IMG/VR virus record: IMGVR_UViG_3300037807_000878
Location: 62,001 to 126,000 of that record
DNA from: a virus
Length of the DNA: 64,000 bases
Direction: 5' to 3' (one strand)
In this document: positions 1 to 8,247 of the stretch, in pieces
Position numbering within the stretch: the first letter of the stretch is position 1
Layout: each line of letters starts with the position of its first letter
Position numbers and translations under genes: made by a program
Notes under the pieces: generated by a model
The model's input: the letters and a program-made list of their open reading frames with translations, nothing else
Told to the model about the DNA's origin: nothing
Databases searched by the model: none

Positions 1-28
1 GATTTGGTATGGTTATAAAAAATCTATC

Positions 29-56
29 AAAAATGTACCTTTACTTCTGCTACAAT
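29..56 (+). promoter_or_regulatory. Candidate promoter of the replication/ubiquitin-like operon
   Basis: An AAAAATGTA box (29-37) is followed 13 bases later by TACAAT (51-56), a -10-like hexamer. The same AAAAATGTA box recurs in the divergent intergenic regions near 30740, 46295 and 59095. A ten-codon reading frame (68-100) lies between this site and the primase start at 93 and overlaps that start, so it could be a coupled leader. Its reality is not supported beyond position. Confidence 0.4.
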
Positions 57-92
57 CTCAACACGAGATGCGCATAGCCGAATACAAAGAAA

Positions 93-2051
93 ATGAATAG
101 CAAAGAACTAGCTGAAACTTTTAGATACACAGACTTCGCTAGTGGTAGCGTTGTCTATCGCAATAACGTCGTCGATTATATGGATATTTATAAGCAAGCT
201 TTAACCAGTTCGTTAGGTAAAGATGTATATTGTGGGCTATTTCAATTTGATATTACCTTCAAAACGCATGTAGAGGAACGCGGATCTGTTTCAGGTTTTA
301 AGGGAGAGCACTTTTCATATTTCTTTCCTCTTGATATAGATGCATCGCACGGTGATGTTGATGAAGCCAGAACTAAGACGATTCAATTCTTGCACTATCT
401 AGAATCTAAAAACGTAAAGAATGAAGATGTATACATCTACTTTTCAGGCGCTAAAGGATTTCATATCTTAATACCCCATGCTCTTTTCGGTTATACGCCT
501 TCAACTAAGCTTAACGTTATGTTTAAGCAGATAGCGCAAATAATGGCCAAAGATAGCGGAGTTGGGCTCGCCTCTGAGAAAGAAGCAGGTATAGATTTAA
601 TCTATGACAAAACACGCTTACTTAGGCTACCCAATACACAACATAGTAAGACTAACTTCTTTAAGACCCAACTAACTGGACAAGAGTTAAAGTCTTTATC
701 TATGGAGCAAATATATGAAAAAGCTTCCGAAGCTAGGATGTATTTACATAAACCTGCTGTAACCACCACTAATAGTGGGCTAAGGGATCTCTTCATGAAA
801 TCTCAATTAACTGAAGCAAAAGCACGTGCTATTATTCCAGCGCAAGCTTTAAGAGATAGTAACCACCAAATTAAAAATGGTAAGGTGTGTATAGCTCGGT
901 TACTTGATGGAGTGGGGCAAGGGCAGCGAGATGAGGTTGCTATTAGACTTGCTGACCATTTCCGTAAACAAGGTATGTCCCAAGAGCTTACAACAGCTAC
1001 GCTTCTTGCATGGAACCAGAAAAATGATCCACCTATGGCTATGCAAGAAATTGAAACCAAGGTAACTAGCGCTTGGATGAATGATGTGGATTATGGGTGT
1101 CATGATCATATTCTAGCTTCCCATTGCAGCAATACATGTTTCTTGTATAGCAAGTTAATCAAAAACCAAAACGAAGAAGAGCTATCAGCTTTAGAATGCA
1201 ACCTTAAAACTAGAGAAGATCTTGTGCGTGCTTACGTAGATAGATTCTTTGAAGGAAAAGGAATTTCTTTAGGTATCCCCACTTTAGACGCTAACTTAAA
1301 GTTACACGGCGGACATGTACTTCAATATATGGCTAAGAGCGGTAGCGGTAAAACATCCTTTGCTATGCATGTTATGAATAACATGAGTAAACAAAATATA
1401 CCTACCCTGTTCCTGTCACTTGAGATGTCCGATGCGGATGTAGCTGAACGTGGCTTTCAAATGGCCTCCAATACAACTTCTGCGGTCTTAGAACGCATGA
1501 TGGTGCAATTCCTAAATGAAGGTATTAGCCGTGAGGAGATGACAGACACCATTATATCTAAAATGGGTAATGCTTTCAGTTCTGTGATCACTGCTGACGA
1601 AGATAGCGCATCTATTGACTCTATCGAGCAATACATCTACAAAGCTAAGGAGGCTTTTGGTATCAAGGTTGTGTTTGTCGATTATTTAGGACGAGTCTCA
1701 CAAACCAAGGCTACTAGTTATGAACATATTAGTGAGCTCGCTAAAGGTTTAAAATCTATGGCTAAAAGACACGATATAGTTATCTTCTACTTACATCAGG
1801 TTAACCGTTCAATTGAGGATGCAAGCGCCGCTGTAGATATGAGTGCAGGTAGGGATTCCGGGCAGACGGAAGAAGCCGCTGATGTGGTGCTAGGAAGCTG
1901 GCGTCCAGGCGCTGCAGAAGGAATGAAAGAATTCGTAGTAAGGATATTGAAAAACAGACGCGGCGCTAGTAACATAGACGCCTACTTAGAATTCGAACCC
2001 GAAACAATGCAATTCCGAGAATTAACTGATGGATATGAATCAAGACTTTAA
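93..2051 (+). CDS. AEP-type DNA primase fused to DnaB/RecA-fold replicative helicase
   Basis: This is a bifunctional replisome protein that should make primers and unwind the fork. The N-terminal archaeo-eukaryotic primase domain shows the LDIDA metal site (Asp81, Asp83), the SGAKGFH motif (Ser118, His124) and GIDLIYD (Asp168, Asp172). A middle stretch around residues 255-330 resembles a PriCT helical domain. A Cys/His cluster follows near 335-350 and could bind zinc or an iron-sulphur centre. The C-terminal half is a RecA-fold ATPase with Walker A KSGSGKTS (about 415-422), a SLEMS motif typical of DnaB helicases and a hydrophobic strand ending FVDYLG. It is the first gene of the operon, and its end overlaps the next gene by 23 bases. 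AEP-helicase fusions are known in phages and plasmids. Assignment is firm; the function of the middle region is inferred. Confidence 0.9.
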   Translation: MNSKELAETFRYTDFASGSVVYRNNVVDYMDIYKQALTSSLGKDVYCGLFQFDITFKTHVEERGSVSGFKGEHFSYFFPLDIDASHGDVDEARTKTIQFLHYLESKNVKNEDVYIYFSGAKGFHILIPHALFGYTPSTKLNVMFKQIAQIMAKDSGVGLASEKEAGIDLIYDKTRLLRLPNTQHSKTNFFKTQLTGQELKSLSMEQIYEKASEARMYLHKPAVTTTNSGLRDLFMKSQLTEAKARAIIPAQALRDSNHQIKNGKVCIARLLDGVGQGQRDEVAIRLADHFRKQGMSQELTTATLLAWNQKNDPPMAMQEIETKVTSAWMNDVDYGCHDHILASHCSNTCFLYSKLIKNQNEEELSALECNLKTREDLVRAYVDRFFEGKGISLGIPTLDANLKLHGGHVLQYMAKSGSGKTSFAMHVMNNMSKQNIPTLFLSLEMSDADVAERGFQMASNTTSAVLERMMVQFLNEGISREEMTDTIISKMGNAFSSVITADEDSASIDSIEQYIYKAKEAFGIKVVFVDYLGRVSQTKATSYEHISELAKGLKSMAKRHDIVIFYLHQVNRSIEDASAAVDMSAGRDSGQTEEAADVVLGSWRPGAAEGMKEFVVRILKNRRGASNIDAYLEFEPETMQFRELTDGYESRL

Positions 2052-2793
2052 ACTAGAACGCCTTAAAATAGGCATTGATATAGCGCGCTACATTAAGGGG
2101 AGGGGACCTAACATCGCCTCCCTTGTTAGCTATGCTAAAACTAATAAAATGATATTGAGCCCACGTGCTTATGCATTCGAAAGTTATTATGTTATTACGG
2201 ATGATAGTAATATCGTATCTGCCGCTAAAAAAATGGGACACTCTCATTTACAGATACTGGTAATAGGAGGTAAAAAAGAAGCCCTTAATGACGTGAAACG
2301 TATCTTTAGAGACTACGTTAATGAGTCTAACTTTGGGGCTAAGGAGATGACTAAGACCGTTAAATACCTTGAAAATATTTGGAAGCGGTTATTTGTAGGA
2401 ACAAGCGTAGAAGATACTTTCTACGACACTTTCTCTGATGCTATCAACATACCTAAAGAAGTAATAATACGTGCTATTAAAACAAGAGAACCAACAGGTA
2501 TAACAAAGGAAGACCTATCTAGAAAAATTAAGCACATAAGAGAAGGTAGGTCCTATGTAGAACGAATTGATAAACTAGCAGAAACCTTTTGCCCACATTG
2601 CGGCAGTGTTGAAAAACTAAACTTAACAGGTGTTGATAGTACGATCATTCCGCATTACATACAGGCTGCGGTTATAACTAAGATTAACCATCTATTAAAA
2701 AACGTACCCTTTTCCGCAAGGGAGAGCACACTTAGATTAATTAAAGACGGGGTACAACGTCTAATCTCAAAATCAATCAAAAAAACTTACTAG
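2029..2793 (+). CDS. Unknown replication-operon protein with one CxxC knuckle
   Basis: 254 residues, not recognised. It sits between the primase-helicase and the SSB and starts inside the 3' end of the primase gene, so it is probably translationally coupled and made with the replisome. It is basic and mainly helical in appearance. A single CPHC pair lies near residue 189, too little for a full zinc ribbon unless partner residues are distant. A second possible start lies two codons downstream (2035). A replication accessory role (helicase loader or clamp-loader-like) is suggested only by position. Confidence 0.7.
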   Translation: MDMNQDFKLERLKIGIDIARYIKGRGPNIASLVSYAKTNKMILSPRAYAFESYYVITDDSNIVSAAKKMGHSHLQILVIGGKKEALNDVKRIFRDYVNESNFGAKEMTKTVKYLENIWKRLFVGTSVEDTFYDTFSDAINIPKEVIIRAIKTREPTGITKEDLSRKIKHIREGRSYVERIDKLAETFCPHCGSVEKLNLTGVDSTIIPHYIQAAVITKINHLLKNVPFSARESTLRLIKDGVQRLISKSIKKTY

Positions 2794-2795
2794 AA

Positions 2796-3197
2796 ATGAA
2801 AATCCCAAGCTCAGAATTACAAAATAGTGGTGGTAATAATCACCCACAAGGAGATTTCTCCGCAAGCGTCAAAGCCTGTACAGGTGAGATGAACTCAGAA
2901 GGTATCTACGAAATTAAAGTTACATTTAGTACTACAATAGGTACTGTAACCCAGTTCTGGAATACTGATAAAACAGGCTGGAAAATCCGTATCTTCGGCG
3001 ATGCGCTCGGCCTCGTTGGAGACTTTGATACAGATGATGCTATTGGCAAAAAGCTGGATCTGAAAGTAACGAAAAAAGTCAATACCAATAATGGTAAAAC
3101 TTACACTAATGTGGAAACGCACGCTGCGGGAAGTTTGGTGCTAGAGACCAACGACGAGCCTCCTATGGCTACGGCAGCGAATGATGTACCTTTCTAA
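2796..3197 (+). CDS. ssb: Single-stranded DNA-binding protein (OB-fold), phage SSB
   Basis: 133 residues with a beta-rich body and an acidic, flexible C-terminus that ends NDVPF. This closely matches the DDIPF tip with which bacterial SSBs recruit partner proteins. The body alternates strands with aromatic residues (QFWNTDKTGW, about 49-58), as expected for an OB fold. Its stop overlaps the nuclease start (TAATG). A position between primase and nuclease supports a role in coating ssDNA at the fork. The call rests on the tail motif, size and neighbourhood rather than on strong core similarity. Confidence 0.7.
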   Translation: MKIPSSELQNSGGNNHPQGDFSASVKACTGEMNSEGIYEIKVTFSTTIGTVTQFWNTDKTGWKIRIFGDALGLVGDFDTDDAIGKKLDLKVTKKVNTNNGKTYTNVETHAAGSLVLETNDEPPMATAANDVPF

Positions 3198-4057
3198 TGA
3201 AATTTAACGATCAGTCCGCTAATAACGAGACGCCCTTTTCTTCGGAGAAGGGCGTTTCTTTTCCTATAGAGCATCTCTCTTATTCCTCTATTGGCTTATT
3301 AGAAAGGTGTCCCAAAGCTTTTTACTATCGCTATATTAAAGGCATTAAGTCTTCACCCAACTGGAAGATGATTACAGGTTCAGCTTTTGATGAAACGCTT
3401 AACTTCCATTATGACCAGAAAAAAGCAACTGGAAAAGATGAACCTTTAGATGTATTACAAGATCATGTAAAGGAAGAGTTCGAACATCGCAAGGATGAGG
3501 CCTCTTGGATTCCTGGGCAAGACATTAAAGCGCAACAAGGAAAGGTCTTAACTGCCTGCACTAAAGGCTTAAAAATATTCAGAGATAAAATATTAACTAA
3601 AGTCGAACCAGAAGGAACCCAGATTGAAATATATCATGAGTTTACACCTGGGCTTAAGTTTAAAGGTTACATTGACCTACTGGAAAATAAAGACGGCAGT
3701 CAAGTTATTGTAGATAATAAAACTACATGGAGGCGTTGGAGTGGTACAGAGAAACTTTGGCAACTTGTAGTTTATTCTTACATGATGAGTCTGCAAGGAC
3801 AAGAAATCCGAGAAACACGATATGATGTATGTCTCTTGAAAAAAAGAGATGACCCAGAGATAGCTCAGTTTACTGATTTCATCACTGATGATCAGCATAA
3901 ATTCATGGCTCGTAAATTAGACTGGGCTGTTAAATACTTAACAATGGCCATAAAAGACCCTTCACTGTTTAACCATAACTTTAACACATGGCAATGTGGT
4001 AATAGTTGTCAATACGTTACTCAGTGTGAACTAGAATTAGGAATGAAATTAAAATGA
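3197..4057 (+). CDS. RecB/Cas4-family PD-(D/E)xK nuclease with Fe-S-type cysteines
   Basis: 286 residues. It shows the RecB-nuclease order: LSYSSIGLLERCPKAFYYRY near the N-terminus, a GSAFDETLN helix, GYIDLLENKDG (catalytic Asp), a VDNKTT strand (the xK part of the motif) and LWQLVVYSYM (motif IV, QxxxY-like). One Cys in LLERCPK plus three in WQCGNSCQYVTQCE give the 1+3 cysteine layout of Cas4/AddB-type 4Fe-4S nucleases. It likely resects or trims DNA ends in replication-recombination. A terminator-like hairpin overlaps codons 12-22 (3230-3262), so its expression may be attenuated relative to SSB. The next gene starts in an ATGATGA overlap. Confidence 0.85.
   Translation: MKFNDQSANNETPFSSEKGVSFPIEHLSYSSIGLLERCPKAFYYRYIKGIKSSPNWKMITGSAFDETLNFHYDQKKATGKDEPLDVLQDHVKEEFEHRKDEASWIPGQDIKAQQGKVLTACTKGLKIFRDKILTKVEPEGTQIEIYHEFTPGLKFKGYIDLLENKDGSQVIVDNKTTWRRWSGTEKLWQLVVYSYMMSLQGQEIRETRYDVCLLKKRDDPEIAQFTDFITDDQHKFMARKLDWAVKYLTMAIKDPSLFNHNFNTWQCGNSCQYVTQCELELGMKLK
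3230..3262 (+). terminator. Terminator-like hairpin inside the nuclease 5' end (attenuator candidate)
   Basis: An 11-base stem (one G.U pair), ACGCCCTTTTC / GAGAAGGGCGT, with a TTCG tetraloop is followed by a T-rich tract. It sits within the first 25 codons of the nuclease gene. The conserved nuclease N-terminal motif starts just downstream, so the gene cannot simply begin after it. Confidence 0.6.
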
Positions 4058-5739
4058 TGAGAAAAAAACCTTCCAGTGAGCTCCTCGATAAAAGCAGGCT
4101 CTTTATAGATAAGCACAACGTAGACTTAAATGCTCTTACTACCTTACTCTCTAGAGCTGCAGGTATTGAGTTTATGTCTAGAGCAGGACAACTTACCACT
4201 AAGCGCATAAGCCTTGCTAGGAATATTGACACACCTGTGTCAGTTAGCTTAGAGAATAAAGACAGACCTTTTTATTTGAGCCACATAAATAAAACAGAGC
4301 TGATAGAAGGCGACTCCTTCCATTTTTCTCATTCAGCTTTTACAGCATGGTGTCAGCAAGCGTCAATAAACTCTCTACAGGGACATAATTACTTAATAAT
4401 AAATCCTTACTCATACTATATACGAAGAAATTGTAGCTTACTTCGTATTATATATAAGATAAGTCCAAGCGGCGCCTCCTTTCGATTTCAGCCCTCCTTC
4501 CAGTTTGGAGCGCGTGAGGGACATGCATTTAATATTCTAGACTTCTTGCATCGAGTGGGGGATAAATTCTATTTCAAGATAGAAGAAGACGAAATTGCGA
4601 GTCTAGAAGATGTACCGTTAGAGAAACATCTTCAAGATGCGTGTAGGAAAGGAGGCGATTTCTCTGCTAAAATAGAAGACATAATGGAAAACGTCTCTAC
4701 TATGCAGCCAGCGCCTACTCACTATACTCTCCCTCATATGCTTAAGCTTCTTTCTGATAACTCCTCTTCTCTGATGGAGAGGTTACTTGAGCGCTTAAGT
4801 ACTCGCGCTAAGGTAGAGAGACTTAATACCCTACAATATCCTTTAGAGGATATTATAATCAGACGTAACCAAATAGGGGTTATTAATACTCCCACTACTT
4901 CTAAGCACTGTCTCTATTCACCGGTCACTATTACTGCTCCTACTCTAGCATGTGGGTTTAATGGGCCTAAGCAAGAATTACTTGATTTTATTAACACAGT
5001 AAAAACTGGAAATATGTCAATTACATTACTTTTCAGTATGCCGGATATACATATTTACTCTAACAATACGGTGACATATGATAATGGTATTCTTGTAGGA
5101 GATTTTCTCTTGCATGTCCGCTTGCAGGCGAGCGACGCAGAAGACTTACAAATCTCTTTACGCTTGTCCCCACAGCCTTCCCATAAGGATAGTGTAATTG
5201 CTGCTTATCTTGAAAAAGGCAGTGTAACCATAAATAGCTTTGACTCCGAGATGTATTTGCATCCGCATGTAGCAACCACCGGGATACTCTGTTTAGGTGA
5301 GTATGAAGCTTTAATTAAGAAAGAAATTTTAAGGGGCAACTTCCACTCTGTGCCTGCTTTGGTAGGTATGTTACTAGAGAATATAAACCCTTTTTCTGTC
5401 TTTATAAATATTGCAAATCTTTTACTCTTCAGTACAAACATTAGCGAGAAGAATTTTATAGCATATATAAGTGGAAATACAAAAATAGGCCTTTCCAATA
5501 AAGCGTTTTTGGAGTGTCTATTGGAAAGAGGAAGCAATCTTGATATGGAGAAAATACATAAGGACTTACTAGTAAGTGGCGAGGAAAAAATAGCTATAGA
5601 CTTAGCTAAAACTTGCGCCGATCTAGGGTATAAGATAGTAGAACCAGAAGAGGTTGAAGATGAAAAAGAAATTCTCCCTGAAACTAGAACTCTGGTAGAT
5701 CTACTAGTAACCACCCCGATTCTAGGGGAAAACCCATAA
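4054..5739 (+). CDS. E2-like (UBC-fold) ubiquitin-conjugating protein with a large N-terminal region
   Basis: 561 residues. Around residues 400-416 it carries YLHPHVATTGILCLGE. This matches the E2 active-site signature (HPN[VI]..G.[IL]CL), with Cys413 as the predicted catalytic cysteine that would carry the Ubl as a thioester. The preceding strands (ISLRLSPQP, about 369-377) fit the UBC meander, and the following helix-plus-NP segment (to about 455) fits the UBC C-terminal helices. The first ~320 residues match no domain known to me and could be a target- or E1-binding module. The last ~40 residues are acidic. The gene is four bases upstream of the Ubl gene and shares an operon with JAB and E1 genes, which strongly supports the E2 call. 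Prokaryotic E2s in such operons are established; this long form is not one I recognise. Confidence 0.72.
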   Translation: MMRKKPSSELLDKSRLFIDKHNVDLNALTTLLSRAAGIEFMSRAGQLTTKRISLARNIDTPVSVSLENKDRPFYLSHINKTELIEGDSFHFSHSAFTAWCQQASINSLQGHNYLIINPYSYYIRRNCSLLRIIYKISPSGASFRFQPSFQFGAREGHAFNILDFLHRVGDKFYFKIEEDEIASLEDVPLEKHLQDACRKGGDFSAKIEDIMENVSTMQPAPTHYTLPHMLKLLSDNSSSLMERLLERLSTRAKVERLNTLQYPLEDIIIRRNQIGVINTPTTSKHCLYSPVTITAPTLACGFNGPKQELLDFINTVKTGNMSITLLFSMPDIHIYSNNTVTYDNGILVGDFLLHVRLQASDAEDLQISLRLSPQPSHKDSVIAAYLEKGSVTINSFDSEMYLHPHVATTGILCLGEYEALIKKEILRGNFHSVPALVGMLLENINPFSVFINIANLLLFSTNISEKNFIAYISGNTKIGLSNKAFLECLLERGSNLDMEKIHKDLLVSGEEKIAIDLAKTCADLGYKIVEPEEVEDEKEILPETRTLVDLLVTTPILGENP

Positions 5740-5743
5740 AAAA

Positions 5744-5953
5744 ATGACTGACCCAATTTTCGTAGTTGAAATGGGAGAGGGCACTGATACTGTCCCCTTT
5801 CAAGAGCAATTAACTCTAGGTGCTTTAATTAGCACTCGGAATGTAAGTAAGAGCGTTACCGTAAAGGTAAACAATAGTCGTGTAGATAACGACTATGTGA
5901 TGCAGCCTGGGGATCAGGTTCAGCTTATTCCTAACGTAGAAGCTGGCCTATAA
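5744..5953 (+). CDS. Ubiquitin-like beta-grasp protein (ThiS/MoaD type) with C-terminal Ala-Gly-Leu
   Basis: 69 residues with the ThiS/MoaD pattern: an N-terminal hairpin, a short helix (LGALIS), then VTVKVNNSRVDNDYVMQPGD (about 39-58) and a final strand (VQLIPNV, about 60-66) leading into a C-terminal tail ending EAGL. ThiS, MoaD and ubiquitin work through a C-terminal glycine that E1 adenylates. Here Gly68 is followed by one Leu, so trimming of one residue, plausibly by the JAB peptidase encoded next, would expose it. It is the predicted modifier of the cassette. A strong terminator follows at once, before the JAB gene. Confidence 0.75.
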   Translation: MTDPIFVVEMGEGTDTVPFQEQLTLGALISTRNVSKSVTVKVNNSRVDNDYVMQPGDQVQLIPNVEAGL

Positions 5954-5965
5954 TCCATTTAATGT

Positions 5966-6002
5966 AAGAGAGAGATATTAATATATCTCTCTCTTTCTTT
6001 TT
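5966..6002 (+). terminator. Intrinsic terminator between the Ubl and JAB genes
   Basis: A perfect 13-base stem (5966-5978 with 5983-5995), a TAAT loop and a TCTTTTT tail. Placed mid-operon, it would give more E2/Ubl transcript than JAB/E1 transcript. Confidence 0.8.
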
Positions 6003-6013
6003 ACAGGAACAAA

Positions 6014-7099
6014 ATGACAAAAGAACTAACAAAAGAAGCGGAGAAAGAGACCTCAATGAGGTTCTCTGGAAAAGGAGCTGAACTCTCCATTGTATTAAGT
6101 GCATATGTATACCAACGCATGCGGTTCCTTGTTGATAACGTAGACGCTGAGGTGGCGTGGTTTGGCACAGTAGAGAAGACAGGTAATGTCTTCAATATCA
6201 CGGAAATATACGTTCCGGAGCAAGAAGTGACCGCCTCATCAGTCGAGGCTGATGCAGAAATGGTTTCTAATTTATTGCCAGAGCTTATTGAAAAGCATGG
6301 GAAGGAAGAAGCCTTAATGGATATCATGCCTAAGATGAGGGCTTTCTGCCACTCACACCATACTATGAAAACCTTCTGGTCTTCCACGGATGAGGGTGGT
6401 ATTAATGGATTAGCTAATAGTCATTACTTAGTGAGTTTAGTGCTTAATCGAGGAAATGATATTTTAGGTAGGGTAGATTTCTTTAAGCCCTATAGGATGA
6501 CAATTGATAATGTTGTAGTTAAGATAGACTACAAAGCGTCTTTCGAGGACCTTCAAAAAGATGTTGATGAGAAAGTGCAAACAAAGAAGGTTTCATATCA
6601 AAAAACTGGGACTCCCTATTTTGGAGGGGTAGGTTCTTCTTATTATGGAGGCCAAGGTTCTTATTATGGAAGCACGTCTACTAAGGGAGCAATAGGCACT
6701 GTAAAGGCTTATGGACTGCCCAACCTTGTAATAAAAGCTCATCCAGAATTGAAAGATATGTGTCGGATACTTCTGACAGCGCATAGCAAACCTAAAGCTA
6801 TTAAAGACATAGCATTTCTAATCTTCGCACTAAATTATGAAAATAATGAACTAAAAGATAGGCATAAAGAGCTTATGAACTTGTTTACTGCACTTCTTAA
6901 GGTATCAACTCTTGAAAAACTTAAGCCTACCATTATCTGGGAACTTGTTAGTGTAGTAAAGATGTTCGGCTCTACGGCTGCTGTAAACTCCCATGATCCA
7001 GCAAAGGTGTTGAAAAGTGACACAGCTGTAAACATATTAAACTTAATGAAGAATCGCTACAACCTTAACGCTGGCAGTACATACTGCGTAAAACCATGA
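6014..7099 (+). CDS. JAB/JAMM-domain metallopeptidase (predicted Ubl processing or deconjugating enzyme)
   Basis: 361 residues. The JAMM zinc site is complete: Glu46 in DAEVAWFG, His113 and His115 in CHSHH, Ser123 and Asp126 in SSTD, with exactly seven residues between the HxH and the serine. JAB enzymes cleave after the C-terminal glycine of ubiquitin-like proteins, either maturing precursors or removing conjugates. A Gly/Tyr/Ser-rich linker (about 200-225) separates the JAB domain from a helical C-terminal domain of unknown role. AGGAAC nine bases upstream is a good ribosome site. Its stop overlaps the E1 start (ATGA). With Ubl, E2 and E1 neighbours it is the predicted protease of the pathway. 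Confidence 0.9.
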   Translation: MTKELTKEAEKETSMRFSGKGAELSIVLSAYVYQRMRFLVDNVDAEVAWFGTVEKTGNVFNITEIYVPEQEVTASSVEADAEMVSNLLPELIEKHGKEEALMDIMPKMRAFCHSHHTMKTFWSSTDEGGINGLANSHYLVSLVLNRGNDILGRVDFFKPYRMTIDNVVVKIDYKASFEDLQKDVDEKVQTKKVSYQKTGTPYFGGVGSSYYGGQGSYYGSTSTKGAIGTVKAYGLPNLVIKAHPELKDMCRILLTAHSKPKAIKDIAFLIFALNYENNELKDRHKELMNLFTALLKVSTLEKLKPTIIWELVSVVKMFGSTAAVNSHDPAKVLKSDTAVNILNLMKNRYNLNAGSTYCVKP

Positions 7100-7809
7100 G
7101 AGGAGACTTTAAAAGACAAGCTGCCTTATTCAACCCCTTTCTCTATAAGGACACACCAGTCGTTCTTATAGGGGTAGGAGGGATTGGCTCTGGCGTACTA
7201 ATGGGCCTCGCAAAAATGGGCATTTCAGATATTACAGTGTTTGATCACGACTATGTAGAGCCTCATAATATACCTAACCAATTCTACATGAATACAGATA
7301 TTGGTGAAAGTAAAGTCGAAGCGGCTTATCGCATAGCTAAGCAATTCAGTCCTGAAGGGATTGAGATTAGTATCAATAAAGAGAAAGCCACTCCACAAAC
7401 TATCTTACCTAAGAATAGTCTTGTGATATTCGCTACAGACTCGTTAGCAGCTCGTAAGGAGCTCTTCACGTCCGGTTTCATGGTGAATGCTGGTTACCTC
7501 ATTGATGCGCGTATGGGCGGTAATGTGATCTCTCTGTACAACGTAGATGTCACAAGTGATTTCCGCTTAGCTTCTTACGCAGAGAGTTTAGAGGTAAAAC
7601 CTCATAAAACTTCTTGTGCCGCACAGGCTATTTCGTATACAATATTGCTCACAGCTGGTTTAGTCTGTAGCTCTGTTCGAAATGTCTTGGTAGGTAACGT
7701 GAACCCTTTCAATGTTGTACTAGATGCACAGAACTTTATGCTCCAGGTTGAAACTGGTCAAAGCGCTAATGCATCATATGAACGAGAACGAGATCCCATC
7801 GGGGTTTAA
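7096..7809 (+). CDS. E1-like ThiF/MoeB-family adenylating enzyme
   Basis: 237 residues. The Rossmann ATP-binding motif IGVGGIGSG (about 25-33) is followed by ITVFDHDYVEPHNIPNQ (about 45-61), the hallmark of ThiF/MoeB/E1 adenylation domains. The strand-Asp LVIFATDS follows, then Cys174 in KTSCAAQ, the best candidate for the thioester cysteine. The length is that of a minimal ThiF domain without rhodanese or ubiquitin-fold additions. It would adenylate the Ubl C-terminus and hand it to the E2-like protein. It is coupled to JAB by ATGA. The next gene begins inside it. Confidence 0.9.
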   Translation: MRGDFKRQAALFNPFLYKDTPVVLIGVGGIGSGVLMGLAKMGISDITVFDHDYVEPHNIPNQFYMNTDIGESKVEAAYRIAKQFSPEGIEISINKEKATPQTILPKNSLVIFATDSLAARKELFTSGFMVNAGYLIDARMGGNVISLYNVDVTSDFRLASYAESLEVKPHKTSCAAQAISYTILLTAGLVCSSVRNVLVGNVNPFNVVLDAQNFMLQVETGQSANASYERERDPIGV

Positions 7810-8233
7810 CTTACTAGATCTGGGTATAGAGCCGGACTTAAATATTACACCTAATATATACACGTCATCAATTGAAACGGATGACTTTTTTTGTAATTAT
7901 TGCGACTATGGTGAATTCATGTCTTTGTGTATAAGATTAAAAAGAGCTACCCCAGCTAGAGAACCTCTTTTTGATTTTATCATAGACACTGAAGCATACA
8001 CTAAAAGCTTAATAGAAAAAGATGCAAAAAGCTATTATTTGGATAAATGGTTTCCTGGGCATGTTATATTCGTACTTTCTTTATCCAGTAATACACAACC
8101 TCACCGCTTTGCTAATTTTATTGTCACAGGGTTACAGGTAAGGATGGAGGCAACTATTAATCAAGCAGAGCTTATAGCTATAAATAAAATGAAAAAAGAT
8201 AAAGTCGAACAACTTAAAATTGCTCGACTTTAA
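7778..8233 (+). CDS. Unknown last gene of the ubiquitin-like operon
   Basis: 151 residues from the ATG at 7778, which overlaps the E1 3' end by 32 bases. An upstream in-frame ATG at 7724 is possible but would overlap more. It contains a CNYC pair (about 38-41) and a C-terminal helix rich in Lys. I recognise no domain. Position suggests a cassette component such as an adaptor, substrate or E3-like protein, but that is inference. It ends convergently with the tail gene at 8248. Confidence 0.6.
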   Translation: MNENEIPSGFNLLDLGIEPDLNITPNIYTSSIETDDFFCNYCDYGEFMSLCIRLKRATPAREPLFDFIIDTEAYTKSLIEKDAKSYYLDKWFPGHVIFVLSLSSNTQPHRFANFIVTGLQVRMEATINQAELIAINKMKKDKVEQLKIARL

Positions 8234-8247
8234 ATTATAAGTAAAAT

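Noticed and set aside
68-100. Ten-codon leader peptide before the primase
   Set aside because: It overlaps the primase start and could couple translation, but ten codons after a promoter occur often by chance.
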